Positions 48,910 to 57,896 are shown, numbered from the stretch's first letter. The stretch is 64,000 nucleotides of DNA from Dehalococcoidia bacterium (GCA_040902535.1 JBBDXD010000014.1:79967-143966), one strand, 5' to 3'. A program made the numbers and translations. Notes: generated by a model from the letters alone, not told the origin.

Positions 48910-50991
48910 ATGAAAGAGTACAAGACTGAGCAGATCCGCAACGTCGTCCTCCTTGGCCATGGTGGCACCGGCAAGACATCGCTGTCAGAAGCGGCGCTGT
49001 TCGCCAGCGGCGGCACCACGCGTCTGGGCAGAGTGGATGATGGCACGACGACATCCGACTTCGAGCCGGACGAAGTCAAGCGGAAGATATCAATCAGTCT
49101 GGCTCTTATCCCGTGCGAGTGGTCCGGCCACAAGATCAACATCATCGACACGCCGGGATATTCGGACTTCGTGGGCGAGGTGCAGAGCGGCATCGCGGCC
49201 GCCGATGTCGGCGTGATCGTGGTCGATGCCGTATCCGGCGTGCAGGTGGGCACGGAGCAAGCATGGCGTCACGCGGACCGGGCGGGGCTGCCGCGGCTGA
49301 TTTTCATCAACCGCATGGACCGCGAGAACGCGAACTTCCAGCAGGCGCTAGAACAACTCCAGGCCCGCTGGGGCAAGAAGATCGCACCGCTGGAGCTGCC
49401 GATCGGGTCGCAGGACTCGTTCTCCGGCGTCGTGAACCTGATCGAGCGGAAGGCGTACGTCGGCGACAAGGGCACGCCAGGCGACGTGCCCGCCGACATG
49501 GCGGACGCCGTCGCGGCGGCGCGCGAGCAACTGATCGAGGCCGTCGCGGAGGTCGATGACGACGTGCTCAACAAGTACCTGGAAGGCGAAGAGATCAGCG
49601 AGGAAGAGCTGACCGCCTGTTTGCGCAAGGGCATCACGGGCAATATCACCTACCCTGTGCTCGTCGGTTCATCGACCAAAAACATCGGCGTATCGAAGTT
49701 CCTCGATGCGTTGGTCGCGGACTGTCCGTCGCCGGCAGACATGCCCGGGCGGCCGGCAACCGCCGCCGCCGGCGAGGATCAACTCTCGGCCGATCCATCG
49801 GCGCCGCTTGCCGCGCTGGTGTTCAAGACGTCGGCGGACCCGTTCGTCGGGCGGCTGACGTACTTTCGCGTCGTGTCCGGCACCTTCAAGGCCGACTCCC
49901 ACGTCTGGAACGCAAACCACAAGGCCGATGAGCGCATCGGCCAGTTGATCATCCTCAAGGGCAAGACGCAGGACCACGCGCCGGCGTTGGCGGCCGGGGA
50001 CATCGGCGCGGTCGCAAAGCTCGCGCAGACCGTGACGAGCGACACGCTGTGCACGAAGGAACGCGCGGTGACGCTGTCGGCGATCGCATTTCCGAAGCCG
50101 CCGTTCAACATCGCCGTCACGCCGAAGGGCAAAGGCGACGTCGACAAGCTGGGGCCGTCGCTGCATCGCATCGCCGAAGAGGATCCGACGCTCGACGTAC
50201 ACCGCGACGAGGCGACGGGGGAAACGATCATCTCCGGCATGGGTGAGACGCACGTCGAGGTCGCAGCGGAGAAGATGAAGCGCAAGTTCGGCGTCGAAGT
50301 CGACCTGCACGCACCGCGCGTGCCGTATCGCGAGACGGTGACATCGAGGGTGGACTCAGAGTACATCCACAAGAAGCAGACGGGCGGCCACGGCCAGTAC
50401 GCGCGCGTTTCGATCACCGTCGAGCCGAACCGCGGCGCGGGCTTCGAGTTCGTCGACAAGGTCGTGGGCGGCTCAGTGCCGCGCAACTACATTCCCGCCG
50501 TCGAGAAGGGCGTACACGAAGCGATGCAGGAAGGCGCACTCGCCCACTTCCCGATGGTCGACGTGCGCGTGACGCTGTTCGACGGCAAAGAGCATCCGGT
50601 GGACTCGTCCGAGATGGCGTTCAAGATCGCGGGATCGCAGGCGCTCAAGCAGGGCGCGCTCAAGGCGTCGCCGGTGCTGCTGGAGCCCGTCGTGGCGCTG
50701 ACGATCCACGTGCCCGAGTCGCACACGGGCGACGTGATGAGCGATCTCAACTCGAAGCGCGCAAAGGTCCACGGCATGACGCCCGAAGACAACGGCACGA
50801 CCGTCATCGACGCCGAGGCGCCGCTCGCAGAGGTGCTGCGGTACGCGACGGACCTGCGCTCGATCACGCAGGGGCGGGGCAGCTTCGAGATGGCGTTTCA
50901 TCACTACGAGGAAGTGCCGTCGCACATTGCGCAGAAGGTGATCGCGGAAGCGCAGGGAGCGCAGGGAGCGCAGGCGGCGAAGGTGCATTAG
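48910..50991 (+). CDS. EF-G-like GTPase (EF-G2 type)
   Basis: A 693-residue five-domain translation-factor GTPase. G1 is GHGGTGKTSLSEAAL (about 16-30), G3 is DTPGYSDF (81-87), G4 is NRMD, and domains II-V follow with ADPFVGRLTYFRVVSG, GMGETHVEVAAEKMKR and the typical GGSVPRNYIPAVEKGV. Tyr84 replaces the His that activates water in EF-Tu and EF-G, and Asn-Arg replaces Asn-Lys in G4. These changes mark the EF-G2 group, whose role in translation is not settled. The C-terminus has an AQG repeat. No rpsL or tuf neighbour is present, so this is not the housekeeping fusA locus. Confidence 0.88.
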   Translation: MKEYKTEQIRNVVLLGHGGTGKTSLSEAALFASGGTTRLGRVDDGTTTSDFEPDEVKRKISISLALIPCEWSGHKINIIDTPGYSDFVGEVQSGIAAADVGVIVVDAVSGVQVGTEQAWRHADRAGLPRLIFINRMDRENANFQQALEQLQARWGKKIAPLELPIGSQDSFSGVVNLIERKAYVGDKGTPGDVPADMADAVAAAREQLIEAVAEVDDDVLNKYLEGEEISEEELTACLRKGITGNITYPVLVGSSTKNIGVSKFLDALVADCPSPADMPGRPATAAAGEDQLSADPSAPLAALVFKTSADPFVGRLTYFRVVSGTFKADSHVWNANHKADERIGQLIILKGKTQDHAPALAAGDIGAVAKLAQTVTSDTLCTKERAVTLSAIAFPKPPFNIAVTPKGKGDVDKLGPSLHRIAEEDPTLDVHRDEATGETIISGMGETHVEVAAEKMKRKFGVEVDLHAPRVPYRETVTSRVDSEYIHKKQTGGHGQYARVSITVEPNRGAGFEFVDKVVGGSVPRNYIPAVEKGVHEAMQEGALAHFPMVDVRVTLFDGKEHPVDSSEMAFKIAGSQALKQGALKASPVLLEPVVALTIHVPESHTGDVMSDLNSKRAKVHGMTPEDNGTTVIDAEAPLAEVLRYATDLRSITQGRGSFEMAFHHYEEVPSHIAQKVIAEAQGAQGAQAAKVH

Positions 50992-51049
50992 CGGTCGCTG
51001 TCAGCGGTCGGCGGTCAGCGGTCAGCTTTCAGCCGTCAGCTTTCAGTTC
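50992..51049. repeat. Heptamer array, TCAGCNN family, left side of cassette
   Basis: From 51001 seven units follow in register: TCAGCGG, TCGGCGG, TCAGCGG, TCAGCTT, TCAGCCG, TCAGCTT, TCAGTTC. The array begins right after the EF-G2-like stop codon and encodes the C-terminus of the four-helix-bundle remnant on the other strand. An inverted copy is at 51452-51484. Confidence 0.8.
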
Positions 51050-51435
51050 TTGGGGTTCGGCGGGTCGCCGGCCATTCGCGGGCTGTTGTAGCTTCGTGAT
51101 GAGTCCGCTGAGCATGCGTTTGACTTCGGTGACGCCATGGGCGAGCGCTCGTAGCGTTCGTTGGGACAGGAGACGGAGATCACGCGCGAGAATGAGATGG
51201 TATTCCAGCTCGCTGGCGGATCCCATTGCGATTTGCAGACAGCGAGCCAGATCTCTGCGTCGCTTCCTCGTCCGCACCCTTCAGCAATGTTCGCTGGGAT
51301 CGACGATGCACTACGCCGGATCTGGCTCGTTAACCCGTATCGCTCGTCACTCGGAAGATCGGCACTTGCCGAATACACCGACAGGACCAATGCGTGCGCC
51401 TTTTGCCATACGACGAGATCCCGGAAGTCCTTCAT
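51029..51435 (-). pseudogene. Four-helix-bundle protein (S23/IVP-like), frameshifted
   Basis: ATG at 51433-51435 starts MKDFRDLVVWQKAHALVLSV and continues to IRRSASSIPANIAEGCGRGSDAE, the well-known opening of 23S-rRNA-intervening-sequence-like four-helix-bundle proteins. At about 51270 the frame breaks, and the adjacent frame carries LARCLQIAMGSASELEYHLILARDLRLL and ends at 51029. Alignment to the family pattern (GRGSD-x4-RFL) suggests an extra two bases in GAGA. A full protein would be about 120 residues. The gene is bounded by inverted TCAGCNN arrays. The biological role of this family outside ribosomal insertions is unclear. Confidence 0.8.
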
Positions 51436-51451
51436 CGCGCAATTCTCCAAA

Positions 51452-51484
51452 GCTTGACGGCTGACGGCTGAAAGCTGACCGCTT
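51452..51484. repeat. Heptamer array, TCAGCNN family, inverted, right side
   Basis: On the minus strand this reads TCAGCTT, TCAGCCG, TCAGCCG and TCAAGCT-like units, the inverted counterpart of 50992-51049. It ends one base before the TAA stop of the neighbouring small gene at 51485-51487. Confidence 0.75.
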
Positions 51485-51775
51485 TTACGCTGGCTTCGCG
51501 AGTTCTACGATCTTCCAGGTGCCGTCGATCTGGCGGACGGTTTCGCGCATGGACGCAGTTGCGCCGCCGTCGCCTGAGTACGTGACGTCGAAGATGTAGT
51601 CGTCACCGTTCTGGCTCACGGGCACGACGGTGTTCTCCTTCGGCGGGTTGGGGCCGCCGGCCATGAGCGGGCCAAGTTGGCCCATGGCCGCCGGCGTGAG
51701 ATCCGCCATGATTTCCGGGATGCGGCCAGAACAGGCCTTGGCGGCGTGCTCTCGCATGAATTCTTCTGCAGTCAT
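51485..51775 (-). CDS. Small NTF2-like paralogue A
   Basis: A 96-residue protein from ATG 51773-51775. It has a helical N-terminus (MTAEEFMREHAAKACSG), a shared IMADLTPAAMGQL block and a closing DDYIFDVTYSGDGG, then DGTWKIVELAKPA. The sheet-then-WKI ending resembles NTF2-like domains; the assignment is tentative. The gene two bases upstream (51778-52080) has the same block order, so they are tandem duplicates. No signal or membrane segment is seen. Confidence 0.65.
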   Translation of the reverse strand: MTAEEFMREHAAKACSGRIPEIMADLTPAAMGQLGPLMAGGPNPPKENTVVPVSQNGDDYIFDVTYSGDGGATASMRETVRQIDGTWKIVELAKPA

Positions 51776-51777
51776 CG

Positions 51778-52080
51778 CTATTGCTCCATCTGCAAGGCGG
51801 CGATTTTCCATTGGCCGCCGATATCGCGCCACGTCGCGATGGCCATGAACTCCTGGTCGCCGCTGAACTTGATCTTGAAGACGTGGTCATCGCCCTGGGT
51901 GTCGTGACTCTGGATATCGAAGCCGGTGAGTTGCGGCATGGCGCCCATATTGCCGCCGGCGGTCGACATGACCTGCGCCATGGCCTCGGGCGTCAGGTCG
52001 TTCATGACGCGCATCAGGTCGCCGGTCAGGAGCGCCTGGCAGTTCTCTTTGACGGCCTGTTCTACTTCGGAGTCCGGCAT
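51778..52080 (-). CDS. Small NTF2-like paralogue B
   Basis: A 100-residue protein from ATG 52078-52080 with AAAGGA upstream. It has MPDSEVEQAVKENCQALLTGDL, then RVMNDLTPEAMAQV, DDHVFKIKFSGDQEFMAI and GGQWKIAALQMEQ. The LTPxAM, D-D-x-F and WKI(A/V) blocks are shared with the gene 2 bases downstream. The tandem copies are co-transcribed and may form a heterodimer or a simple duplicate. NTF2-like fold is a tentative call; role unknown. Confidence 0.65.
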   Translation of the reverse strand: MPDSEVEQAVKENCQALLTGDLMRVMNDLTPEAMAQVMSTAGGNMGAMPQLTGFDIQSHDTQGDDHVFKIKFSGDQEFMAIATWRDIGGQWKIAALQMEQ

Positions 52081-52228
52081 GGAGATTCCTTTCCCGAACA
52101 TGCGATCTGTTTTCAATCACGCTCCGCACGGGCGATGCGTGACGGATCATAGGGACGCGCCCGCCGTAGTGTCAACGAAATGTGACTGATAGGCCGGCGC
52201 CTGCTGATGCGCTTGACATGTTTGATCC

Positions 52229-53659
52229 TTGGTCGATACGCTCGCTCCAGTTGTGACGACAGGCGAAACCACGGTCCCGCAGTCGACCAAAGGCCAACGA
52301 GTGCTCATCGGAGTCGCGTTGCTGCTGTTCGCTGCGGCTTCTGCGTACCTGGCGCTCGTGATCATCACGCGCGTCGATAGCATCTTCTCGCCGTTCCAGC
52401 AGGTGACGCTCCCTGGCGCGATTCAGAGCGTCCCGCTTCCCGGCATTGACTCCAAGGGTGAGAGCGGCAACCAGGACCGCGTCAACATCCTCGTCGTCGG
52501 GCTGGACAAGCGCGTCGGCGACGGTGACTTCCCGTCGCGGACGGACACGGTGTTCATCGTCACGGTCGATCCCAAGACGAACTCGACGGGCATTCTCGGC
52601 ATCCCGCGCGACCTGCTCGTCGATATTCCCGGCGTCGGCGGCGGCACGTACGAGGACCGCATCAACAGCGTCTACGTCGCGGGCGAGTTGAACGGTTACG
52701 AGCAGGGAGGCATCAAGCTTCTCGAAGAAGTGGTAGAGGACAATTTCGACATCGAGATCGACAAGCACGTTATGGTGGACTTCGAGGGCTTCGAGGAGTT
52801 GATCGACGCGCTCGGCGGCATCGACGTGGACGTACCTGACCGTGTCTTCGATCCGTACTATTCGGAGACGGAGAAGCCTGGCGACTATTTTCCGCAAGAC
52901 TTCGACGCGGGGCGCCACCACATGGACGGGCGGACGGCGCTTGCCTACGCGCGCATCCGCTTCAGCAGCGACGACTTTGACCGCATCCAGCGCCAGCAGC
53001 GCGTGATCTTCGCGACGATCGACAAAGCCAAGTCGCTCAACCTCCTGACCGATGCTCCCGACTTGTGGTCGAAGTACAAGGACACGATCGAGACGGACAT
53101 CAGCGACGTGCTGATCCCGAGCTACGCCCTGCTGGCGAACCGCGTGAAGGACAACATCCACGCCGTGTCCCTCGGGCCGGTTACGGTACCGTATACGACG
53201 CGCCAGGGCGCCGCCGTGCTCGTAGGAGACGACGCGGGCATCGAGAAGATCGTCGACTCGCTGTTCAGGGACAAGCCAGGCAGCGCTCCCGTCGTCGTTT
53301 CGACGCCCGTCCCCGTGCGCGTGCAGATCCAGAACGGAGCCGGCATAGAAGGACTCGCCGGCGACGTGATGAATTTCGTCGCCACGCTGGGATACTCGAT
53401 CAACGACCTCTCGACCGACAACGTCTTTGACGGCGAAACGCACATCTCCACGGAGATCCTCGACGTCGACGGCACGCACCAGGGGCCGGGCTACCTGCTC
53501 GCCAAGGACCTCGGCCTCGATCCGGCGGTGGTGCGGCAGGCGTCCGCCGCGGAGCAGACGGCGCTTAACGGCATCAACGCCGACATCATCGTAATCCTCG
53601 GTACGGACTTTGACTTCGAGAGCGTGCAGTCGCCGGAGACGTCCGCAACGGGCGGCTGA
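52229..53659 (+). CDS. LCP-family (LytR/CpsA/Psr) cell-wall ligase
   Basis: A 476-residue protein. One N-terminal membrane helix (about 24-45) is followed by the LCP domain: NILVVGLDKR, FPSRTDTVFIVTVDPKT, GILGIPRDLLVDIPGVG (about 113-129), RINSVYVAGELNGYEQGG and the late DGRTALAYARIRFSSDDFDRIQRQQ. The conserved Arg residues that bind the polyprenyl phosphate are visible. A LytR_C domain (about 363-465, VPVRVQIQNGAGIEGLA) closes it. It attaches polymers to peptidoglycan or a related surface layer. The start is TTG at 52229; an in-frame GTG lies a few codons later. Confidence 0.88.
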   Translation: MVDTLAPVVTTGETTVPQSTKGQRVLIGVALLLFAAASAYLALVIITRVDSIFSPFQQVTLPGAIQSVPLPGIDSKGESGNQDRVNILVVGLDKRVGDGDFPSRTDTVFIVTVDPKTNSTGILGIPRDLLVDIPGVGGGTYEDRINSVYVAGELNGYEQGGIKLLEEVVEDNFDIEIDKHVMVDFEGFEELIDALGGIDVDVPDRVFDPYYSETEKPGDYFPQDFDAGRHHMDGRTALAYARIRFSSDDFDRIQRQQRVIFATIDKAKSLNLLTDAPDLWSKYKDTIETDISDVLIPSYALLANRVKDNIHAVSLGPVTVPYTTRQGAAVLVGDDAGIEKIVDSLFRDKPGSAPVVVSTPVPVRVQIQNGAGIEGLAGDVMNFVATLGYSINDLSTDNVFDGETHISTEILDVDGTHQGPGYLLAKDLGLDPAVVRQASAAEQTALNGINADIIVILGTDFDFESVQSPETSATGG

Positions 53660-53665
53660 TCGCGT

Positions 53666-54739
53666 CTACCGCTTCGACGCCAGCAGGTCCTTCAGCCGCT
53701 CCAGCGCATCCATGCTCGAAGGATTGACGCCGTTCAACACGCCCAGGTAGTAGCTCGCCCAGTCGCCGAGGTGCACCGCGCACAACTGCTGTGCGAGCAC
53801 ACTGGCGCCCGGCACATCGATCACCTCGGCAGCGACGGCATTCATGCGCAACTCGTCGAGCGTTGCGTCGACGCGCAGGCGAATGCGCGGGTGCATCGCC
53901 GCATGGCGCAACAACACGACGTGGAGCATCGGTACCAGGGCAGCCGGCGCGCCGAAGCCGAGGGCGGCGTTGTGGTTCATCTCCGGCAACTCGTCGGCGA
54001 TCGCCCAGCTCTTGGCGTTCTCGTTGATCTGCGTGCGCCACCGGTATGCGACGGGCGCCAGCGCCTCGGCGCCGACGATCGCGATGAGTTTGCCGTACCA
54101 GCGCCGGGCGAGCTGCTTGGCGGCGTTGGAGGCCTCCGGCACGTCGATGCCGAGCTGGCCGGCATACGCGCGCAGCTCGACGAGCGCGACGCGCAGGTCG
54201 TCCGTCTGATCGGGCAGCAGGCCGAGCCGGCGACAGATCGCGAGCAACGAGACGTAGCTCCACCCGAGCGCCGCCCGCGGCTCGCCGTCCCACCGCACGT
54301 TGAGCGCGGGCACGTCGCTCGATGCGGCGATCTCGAGCATGCGGCCGCCTGAGGCGAGCACGATGCACTTCGCGCCGGCGGCGATCGCCTGTTCGAAGCT
54401 GGCGACGATCTCCTCGGTGTTGCCGCTGTTGGAGGATGCGAGCACGAGCGTGCGGCTATCGACCCAGGCCGGCAGCCGATAGCCGCGCACGACCGTAACC
54501 GGCGTCTTCGCGCCGATGTCGAGCGCGAGCGCACGGAGCAGCGAGCCGCCGATACCGGAGCCGCCCATCCCGAGCACGACGATGCGTTCGGCGCTCCGGT
54601 AGTCCGTGGGCAGTTCGAGCGCGCTGGCGGCGGTCCACGCCTCATCGATCTGTGCGGGCAGGCCCGCGATGCGATCGCGTAGTCCTTCGGGGTCGATGCG
54701 CGCGTAGAGTTCGGGGCCGTCGAGCGAGGATTCAGGCAT
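53666..54739 (-). CDS. SIS-domain phosphoglucose/phosphomannose isomerase
   Basis: A 357-residue protein of the bifunctional PGI/PMI type. SIS marks: IVVLGMGGSGIGGSLLRALA (about 53-72), VLASSNSGNTEEIVASFEQA (the SGNT loop, about 96-115) and GAKCIVLASGG. The later EALAPVAYRWRTQINENAKSW segment holds the Glu and the active-site His/Asn of the family. It interconverts fructose, glucose and mannose 6-phosphates. Length and order match archaeal/deep bacterial PGI/PMI. ATG at 54737-54739 is chosen; a much longer upstream frame is only a shadow of the CaiB gene. Confidence 0.87.
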   Translation of the reverse strand: MPESSLDGPELYARIDPEGLRDRIAGLPAQIDEAWTAASALELPTDYRSAERIVVLGMGGSGIGGSLLRALALDIGAKTPVTVVRGYRLPAWVDSRTLVLASSNSGNTEEIVASFEQAIAAGAKCIVLASGGRMLEIAASSDVPALNVRWDGEPRAALGWSYVSLLAICRRLGLLPDQTDDLRVALVELRAYAGQLGIDVPEASNAAKQLARRWYGKLIAIVGAEALAPVAYRWRTQINENAKSWAIADELPEMNHNAALGFGAPAALVPMLHVVLLRHAAMHPRIRLRVDATLDELRMNAVAAEVIDVPGASVLAQQLCAVHLGDWASYYLGVLNGVNPSSMDALERLKDLLASKR

Positions 54740-54823
54740 GGGCACGTTGTAGGGGATGCCGGATCGCCGGTCAATCGGCGCGGTTTGCTGGACACTGCAA
54801 CGGCCACGAGTGAGAATCGCCGT

Positions 54824-56038
54824 ATGCAACGCCCGCTCGAAGGCATTCGCGTCCTGGACCTGACGATCTGGCAGCAGGGCACATACGCATCGGCGGTGCT
54901 GGCCGACCTCGGCGCGGACGTAATCAAGATCGAGGAGACGGTATCCGGCGACCCCGGGCGGCACTTCTGGATCGCGAAAGAGAGCGGGCTGAGCGCCTAC
55001 TTCGAGGCGCACAACCGCGGCAAGCGGTCGATCGCGCTGGACCTGAAGCATCCGCGCGGAAACGACGTGTTCATGGCGCTCGCGCAGCATGCTGACGCCT
55101 TCCTCAGCAACTACCGCATCAACGCCATCGAACGGCTTGGTCTCGACTACGACTCGGTGTCGAAGGCGAACCCGCGCATCGTGTACGTGCAGGCGTCGGG
55201 CTTCGGCCACCTGGGCGAAGAACGCGACGGCGGCGCGTTCGACCTGCTGGCGCAGGCGCGCGGCGGCATCATGAGCCGCACGGGCGAGCCGGACGACCCG
55301 CCGCTGCCCGCAGGCGCGCCGATCGCCGACCAGGTGGGCGCGTTGCACGCGTGCGTCGCCTTGCTGACGGGGATCCTCGGGCGCAACGCGACCGGACGCG
55401 GCATGAAGCTCGATACGTCGCTTCTGGGCAGCGAGGTGTCCCTGCAGGCGTTCGACATCACGAACTACCTGTTCAGCGGCGTGCTGCCGAAACGGTCGGA
55501 CCGCGGCGGCTCGCGGCCGTTCTGGCGCGTCTACCGCGGCGGTGACGGCAAGTGGTTCGTCATTGGCATGCTGCTGGACCGCGCGTGGAAGGACGTCTGC
55601 GAGGTCGTCGGCCGGCCGGACCTGTGCGACGACGACCGTTTCGACACGTTCGCCAAGCGGACGACGAGCGGCACGCACGAACTGATCGCGCTGCTCGACG
55701 ATGTGTTCGCCAGCGCGCCCGCCCGCGAGTGGATCGACCGGCTGAACGCCGTCGGCATGTTCTCCGCGCCGGTGCAGGACTATGCGGATATCGCGCAGGA
55801 TCCGCAGGTGATCGCGAACGCGTACGTACACGAAGTGCCACACGCCGGGCGCGAACCCGTGCGCATGGCCGGCAGCGGCATGGCGATCGACGGCGAGCCG
55901 GTGCGGATCGAGCGCCTGGCGCCCGGACACGGCGAGCACACCGAGGAAGTGTTGCTCGAAGCAGGCTATTCGTGGGACGAGATCACGTCGCTGCGCGAGG
56001 ACGGCATCATCGGCCCGAAGCACAACGCCGTAACGTAG
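54824..56038 (+). CDS. CaiB/BaiF-family CoA transferase
   Basis: A 404-residue class III CoA transferase, from ATG 54824 (a TTG at 54785 is possible). It has the family opening PLEGIRVLDLTIWQQGTYASAVLADLGADVIKIEE, the FEAHNRGKRSIALDLKHPRG block with the nearby nucleophile Asp expected downstream, and FGHLGEERDGGAFDLLAQARGG. It moves CoA between carboxylic acids. The LLM oxidoreductase begins 13 bases after it, so the pair may degrade one substrate. The acid and acyl-CoA are unknown. Confidence 0.9.
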   Translation: MQRPLEGIRVLDLTIWQQGTYASAVLADLGADVIKIEETVSGDPGRHFWIAKESGLSAYFEAHNRGKRSIALDLKHPRGNDVFMALAQHADAFLSNYRINAIERLGLDYDSVSKANPRIVYVQASGFGHLGEERDGGAFDLLAQARGGIMSRTGEPDDPPLPAGAPIADQVGALHACVALLTGILGRNATGRGMKLDTSLLGSEVSLQAFDITNYLFSGVLPKRSDRGGSRPFWRVYRGGDGKWFVIGMLLDRAWKDVCEVVGRPDLCDDDRFDTFAKRTTSGTHELIALLDDVFASAPAREWIDRLNAVGMFSAPVQDYADIAQDPQVIANAYVHEVPHAGREPVRMAGSGMAIDGEPVRIERLAPGHGEHTEEVLLEAGYSWDEITSLREDGIIGPKHNAVT

Positions 56039-56051
56039 AGGGGAGCCACGC

Positions 56052-56981
56052 ATGGCGCTGACGATGCCGAAAATCTTCGTGCCCGCGGGGTCGGGCGGGC
56101 AGGACGCGGGAGGGATCGCGGCGTGGGCGCGCGAGGCCGAGGCGTCGGGCGTCGACGGCGTGTTCGTCGGCGACCACGTGACGTTCTACGGCTCCGGCAG
56201 CGACGGGTTGACGCGACTGGCGATGTTCGCCGCCGTGACGGAGCGGCTTGCGCTGCAAACATGCGTGTACCTGCTCGCGCTGCGGCATCCGACGCCGGTC
56301 GCGCTCCAGTGCGCGATGATCGACCAGGAGTCGCAGGGACGGCTGATCCTCGGAGTCGGCATTGGCGGTGAGGATCCGAACGAATGGTGGGCGTGCGGCA
56401 TCGATCCGAAGACGCGCGCGCGGCGGACGGACGAATCGATGCAGATCCTGCGCAGCCTGTGGACGCAAGAAGAAACGACGTTCGAAGGCAAGTACTTTCA
56501 GCTCAAGGGCGTGCGCATGCGGCCGAAACCGCACCGCCCTACCGGCGTGACGCTGCAGGTGGGCGGCCGCTCCGACGCGGCGCTGCGTCGCGCGGGGCGC
56601 TACGGCGACGGCTGGACCGGCATCTGGGTGTCGACGCGGCGTTTCACAGAGGCGGGCGAGAAGATGAGCGCGGCCGCCGCGGAAGCCGGACGCGGTGATA
56701 TCTCGTTTCCACGCGGTATGCAGTTCTGGACGGCTGTCGACGGCGACAGGTCCGTCGCGCGCGCCAAAGTCGCCGGCGCCATGCAGGCGTTCTACCGCAT
56801 CCCGTTCGAGCAGTTCGAGCGCTACACGCCGTTCGGGACGCCGGAGGAGATCGCCGAGTTCATCGCGCCGTACGTCGAGGCGGGCTGCGAGTGGGTGAAC
56901 TTCGTCATCGCCGATGAGCCGGAGGTGACGCTGCAGCGCGCGCTCGCCCTGCGCGAGGCGCTGCAGAAGCTCTGCGGCTAG
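56052..56981 (+). CDS. LLM-class flavin/F420-dependent oxidoreductase
   Basis: A 309-residue luciferase-like TIM-barrel protein. Marks: AREAEASGVDGVFVGDHVTFYGSG (about 27-50), ERLALQTCVYLLALRHPTPVALQCAMIDQESQGRLILGVGIGGEDPNEW (about 64-112) and EGKYFQLKGVRMRPKPHRP. It differs clearly from the LLM protein at 1825-2820. GGGGAG precedes the ATG. Directly downstream of CaiB, it may act on a CoA-activated or related compound; the cofactor is not certain. Its stop overlaps the convergent NmrA-like gene. Confidence 0.88.
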   Translation: MALTMPKIFVPAGSGGQDAGGIAAWAREAEASGVDGVFVGDHVTFYGSGSDGLTRLAMFAAVTERLALQTCVYLLALRHPTPVALQCAMIDQESQGRLILGVGIGGEDPNEWWACGIDPKTRARRTDESMQILRSLWTQEETTFEGKYFQLKGVRMRPKPHRPTGVTLQVGGRSDAALRRAGRYGDGWTGIWVSTRRFTEAGEKMSAAAAEAGRGDISFPRGMQFWTAVDGDRSVARAKVAGAMQAFYRIPFEQFERYTPFGTPEEIAEFIAPYVEAGCEWVNFVIADEPEVTLQRALALREALQKLCG

Positions 56982-57886
56982 CGAAAGTGCTTCGCCAGTT
57001 CCGACGCGTATCGCTTGCCGATCGTGTCGCGATGCTCCCGCAGCCAGTCCGCGAGGCGCGTCTTCCCGGCCGGCGGTGACTGCGTCACGAGCAGATCGGC
57101 GAGCAGACCGTCAACCTCGTCCGGCGTGAGCACGACGTCGCGCACCACGACGCCGACCACGCGCGACAATGCGAGCGCGACGCGCGGCGGCAGATGCACG
57201 ATGCGCGCGCGGCTCGCCACCGTGTCCTTCAGCAGCGCGACCAGCTCGTTGAACGAGAAGGTGTCCGGCCCGATCGCATCAATCGTGACGTTGTCGCGGG
57301 ACTCGCCGCACGAGACCGCGAGTTCGGCCATGTCATCGACGTAGATCGGCTGCAGGCGATACTCGCCCAAGCCGGGCACGACGAATAGCGGAAACCGCCG
57401 CAACAGCCACGCGATGTTGTTGATCAGCACGTCCTCGTCGCCGAAGATCACGGCGGGCCGCAGGATCGCGTGCGACAGCGACGACTCCCGGATCGCGCGC
57501 TCCAGCAGCGCCTTGCCGCGGAAGTACGGCAGGCTCGACGTCTCAGAGGGGTTCGTGATGCTGACGTGTACGATACGCTCGATGCCGGCCTCCTCGGCGG
57601 CGCGGATCAGCGTCCTCGTGTTATTGACGGCGGCGTCGAACGTCGACGCACCGCGCGAGAACCGCACCCAGTAGGTGTTGTAGAGCACGCTCGCGCCGCG
57701 CAATGCTTCGACGAGCCGCGACGGGTCTTCGAACGAGAAGGGGTACGCGCGCACGCGGTCACCGAACGGTCCCGGCCGGCCGGGGTGGCCGGTGATCGTG
57801 CGGACTTCATCACCGCGATCGAGCAGTCGCCGCGCGATGTACTTGCCCGTGAAGCCCGACGCTCCGGTGACGACCTGCACCGTCAC
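56978..57886 (-). CDS. NmrA/extended-SDR NAD(P)-binding protein
   Basis: A 302-residue Rossmann protein. The dinucleotide loop is VVTGASGFTGKYIARRL (G-x2-G-x2-G), strand 4 gives the VLYNTYWVRF block, and YFRGK supplies a Y-x3-K. The later IVDDMAELAVSC-like segment fits NmrA/NDUFA9-type atypical SDRs. The start is GTG at 57884-57886. It is the last of a run with the EthD and NDH-2 genes. A role in quinone metabolism or sensing can be proposed because of the neighbour, but nothing proves it. Confidence 0.82.
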   Translation of the reverse strand: MTVQVVTGASGFTGKYIARRLLDRGDEVRTITGHPGRPGPFGDRVRAYPFSFEDPSRLVEALRGASVLYNTYWVRFSRGASTFDAAVNNTRTLIRAAEEAGIERIVHVSITNPSETSSLPYFRGKALLERAIRESSLSHAILRPAVIFGDEDVLINNIAWLLRRFPLFVVPGLGEYRLQPIYVDDMAELAVSCGESRDNVTIDAIGPDTFSFNELVALLKDTVASRARIVHLPPRVALALSRVVGVVVRDVVLTPDEVDGLLADLLVTQSPPAGKTRLADWLREHRDTIGKRYASELAKHFR

Positions 57887-57896
57887 GATGGACGGC

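Noticed and set aside
50992..51049. Heptamer array taken as a CRISPR
   Set aside because: Units are 7 bases with 2 variable positions and no spacers; there are no cas genes in the window.
52172..53479. 435-codon open frame opposite the LCP gene
   Set aside because: Shadow of the LCP gene with Arg/Asp/Val-rich composition and no motif.
54740..56053. N-terminal extension of the SIS-domain gene
   Set aside because: The frame is open through the CaiB gene, but the SIS protein has its own ATG at 54739 and the extension has no domain.
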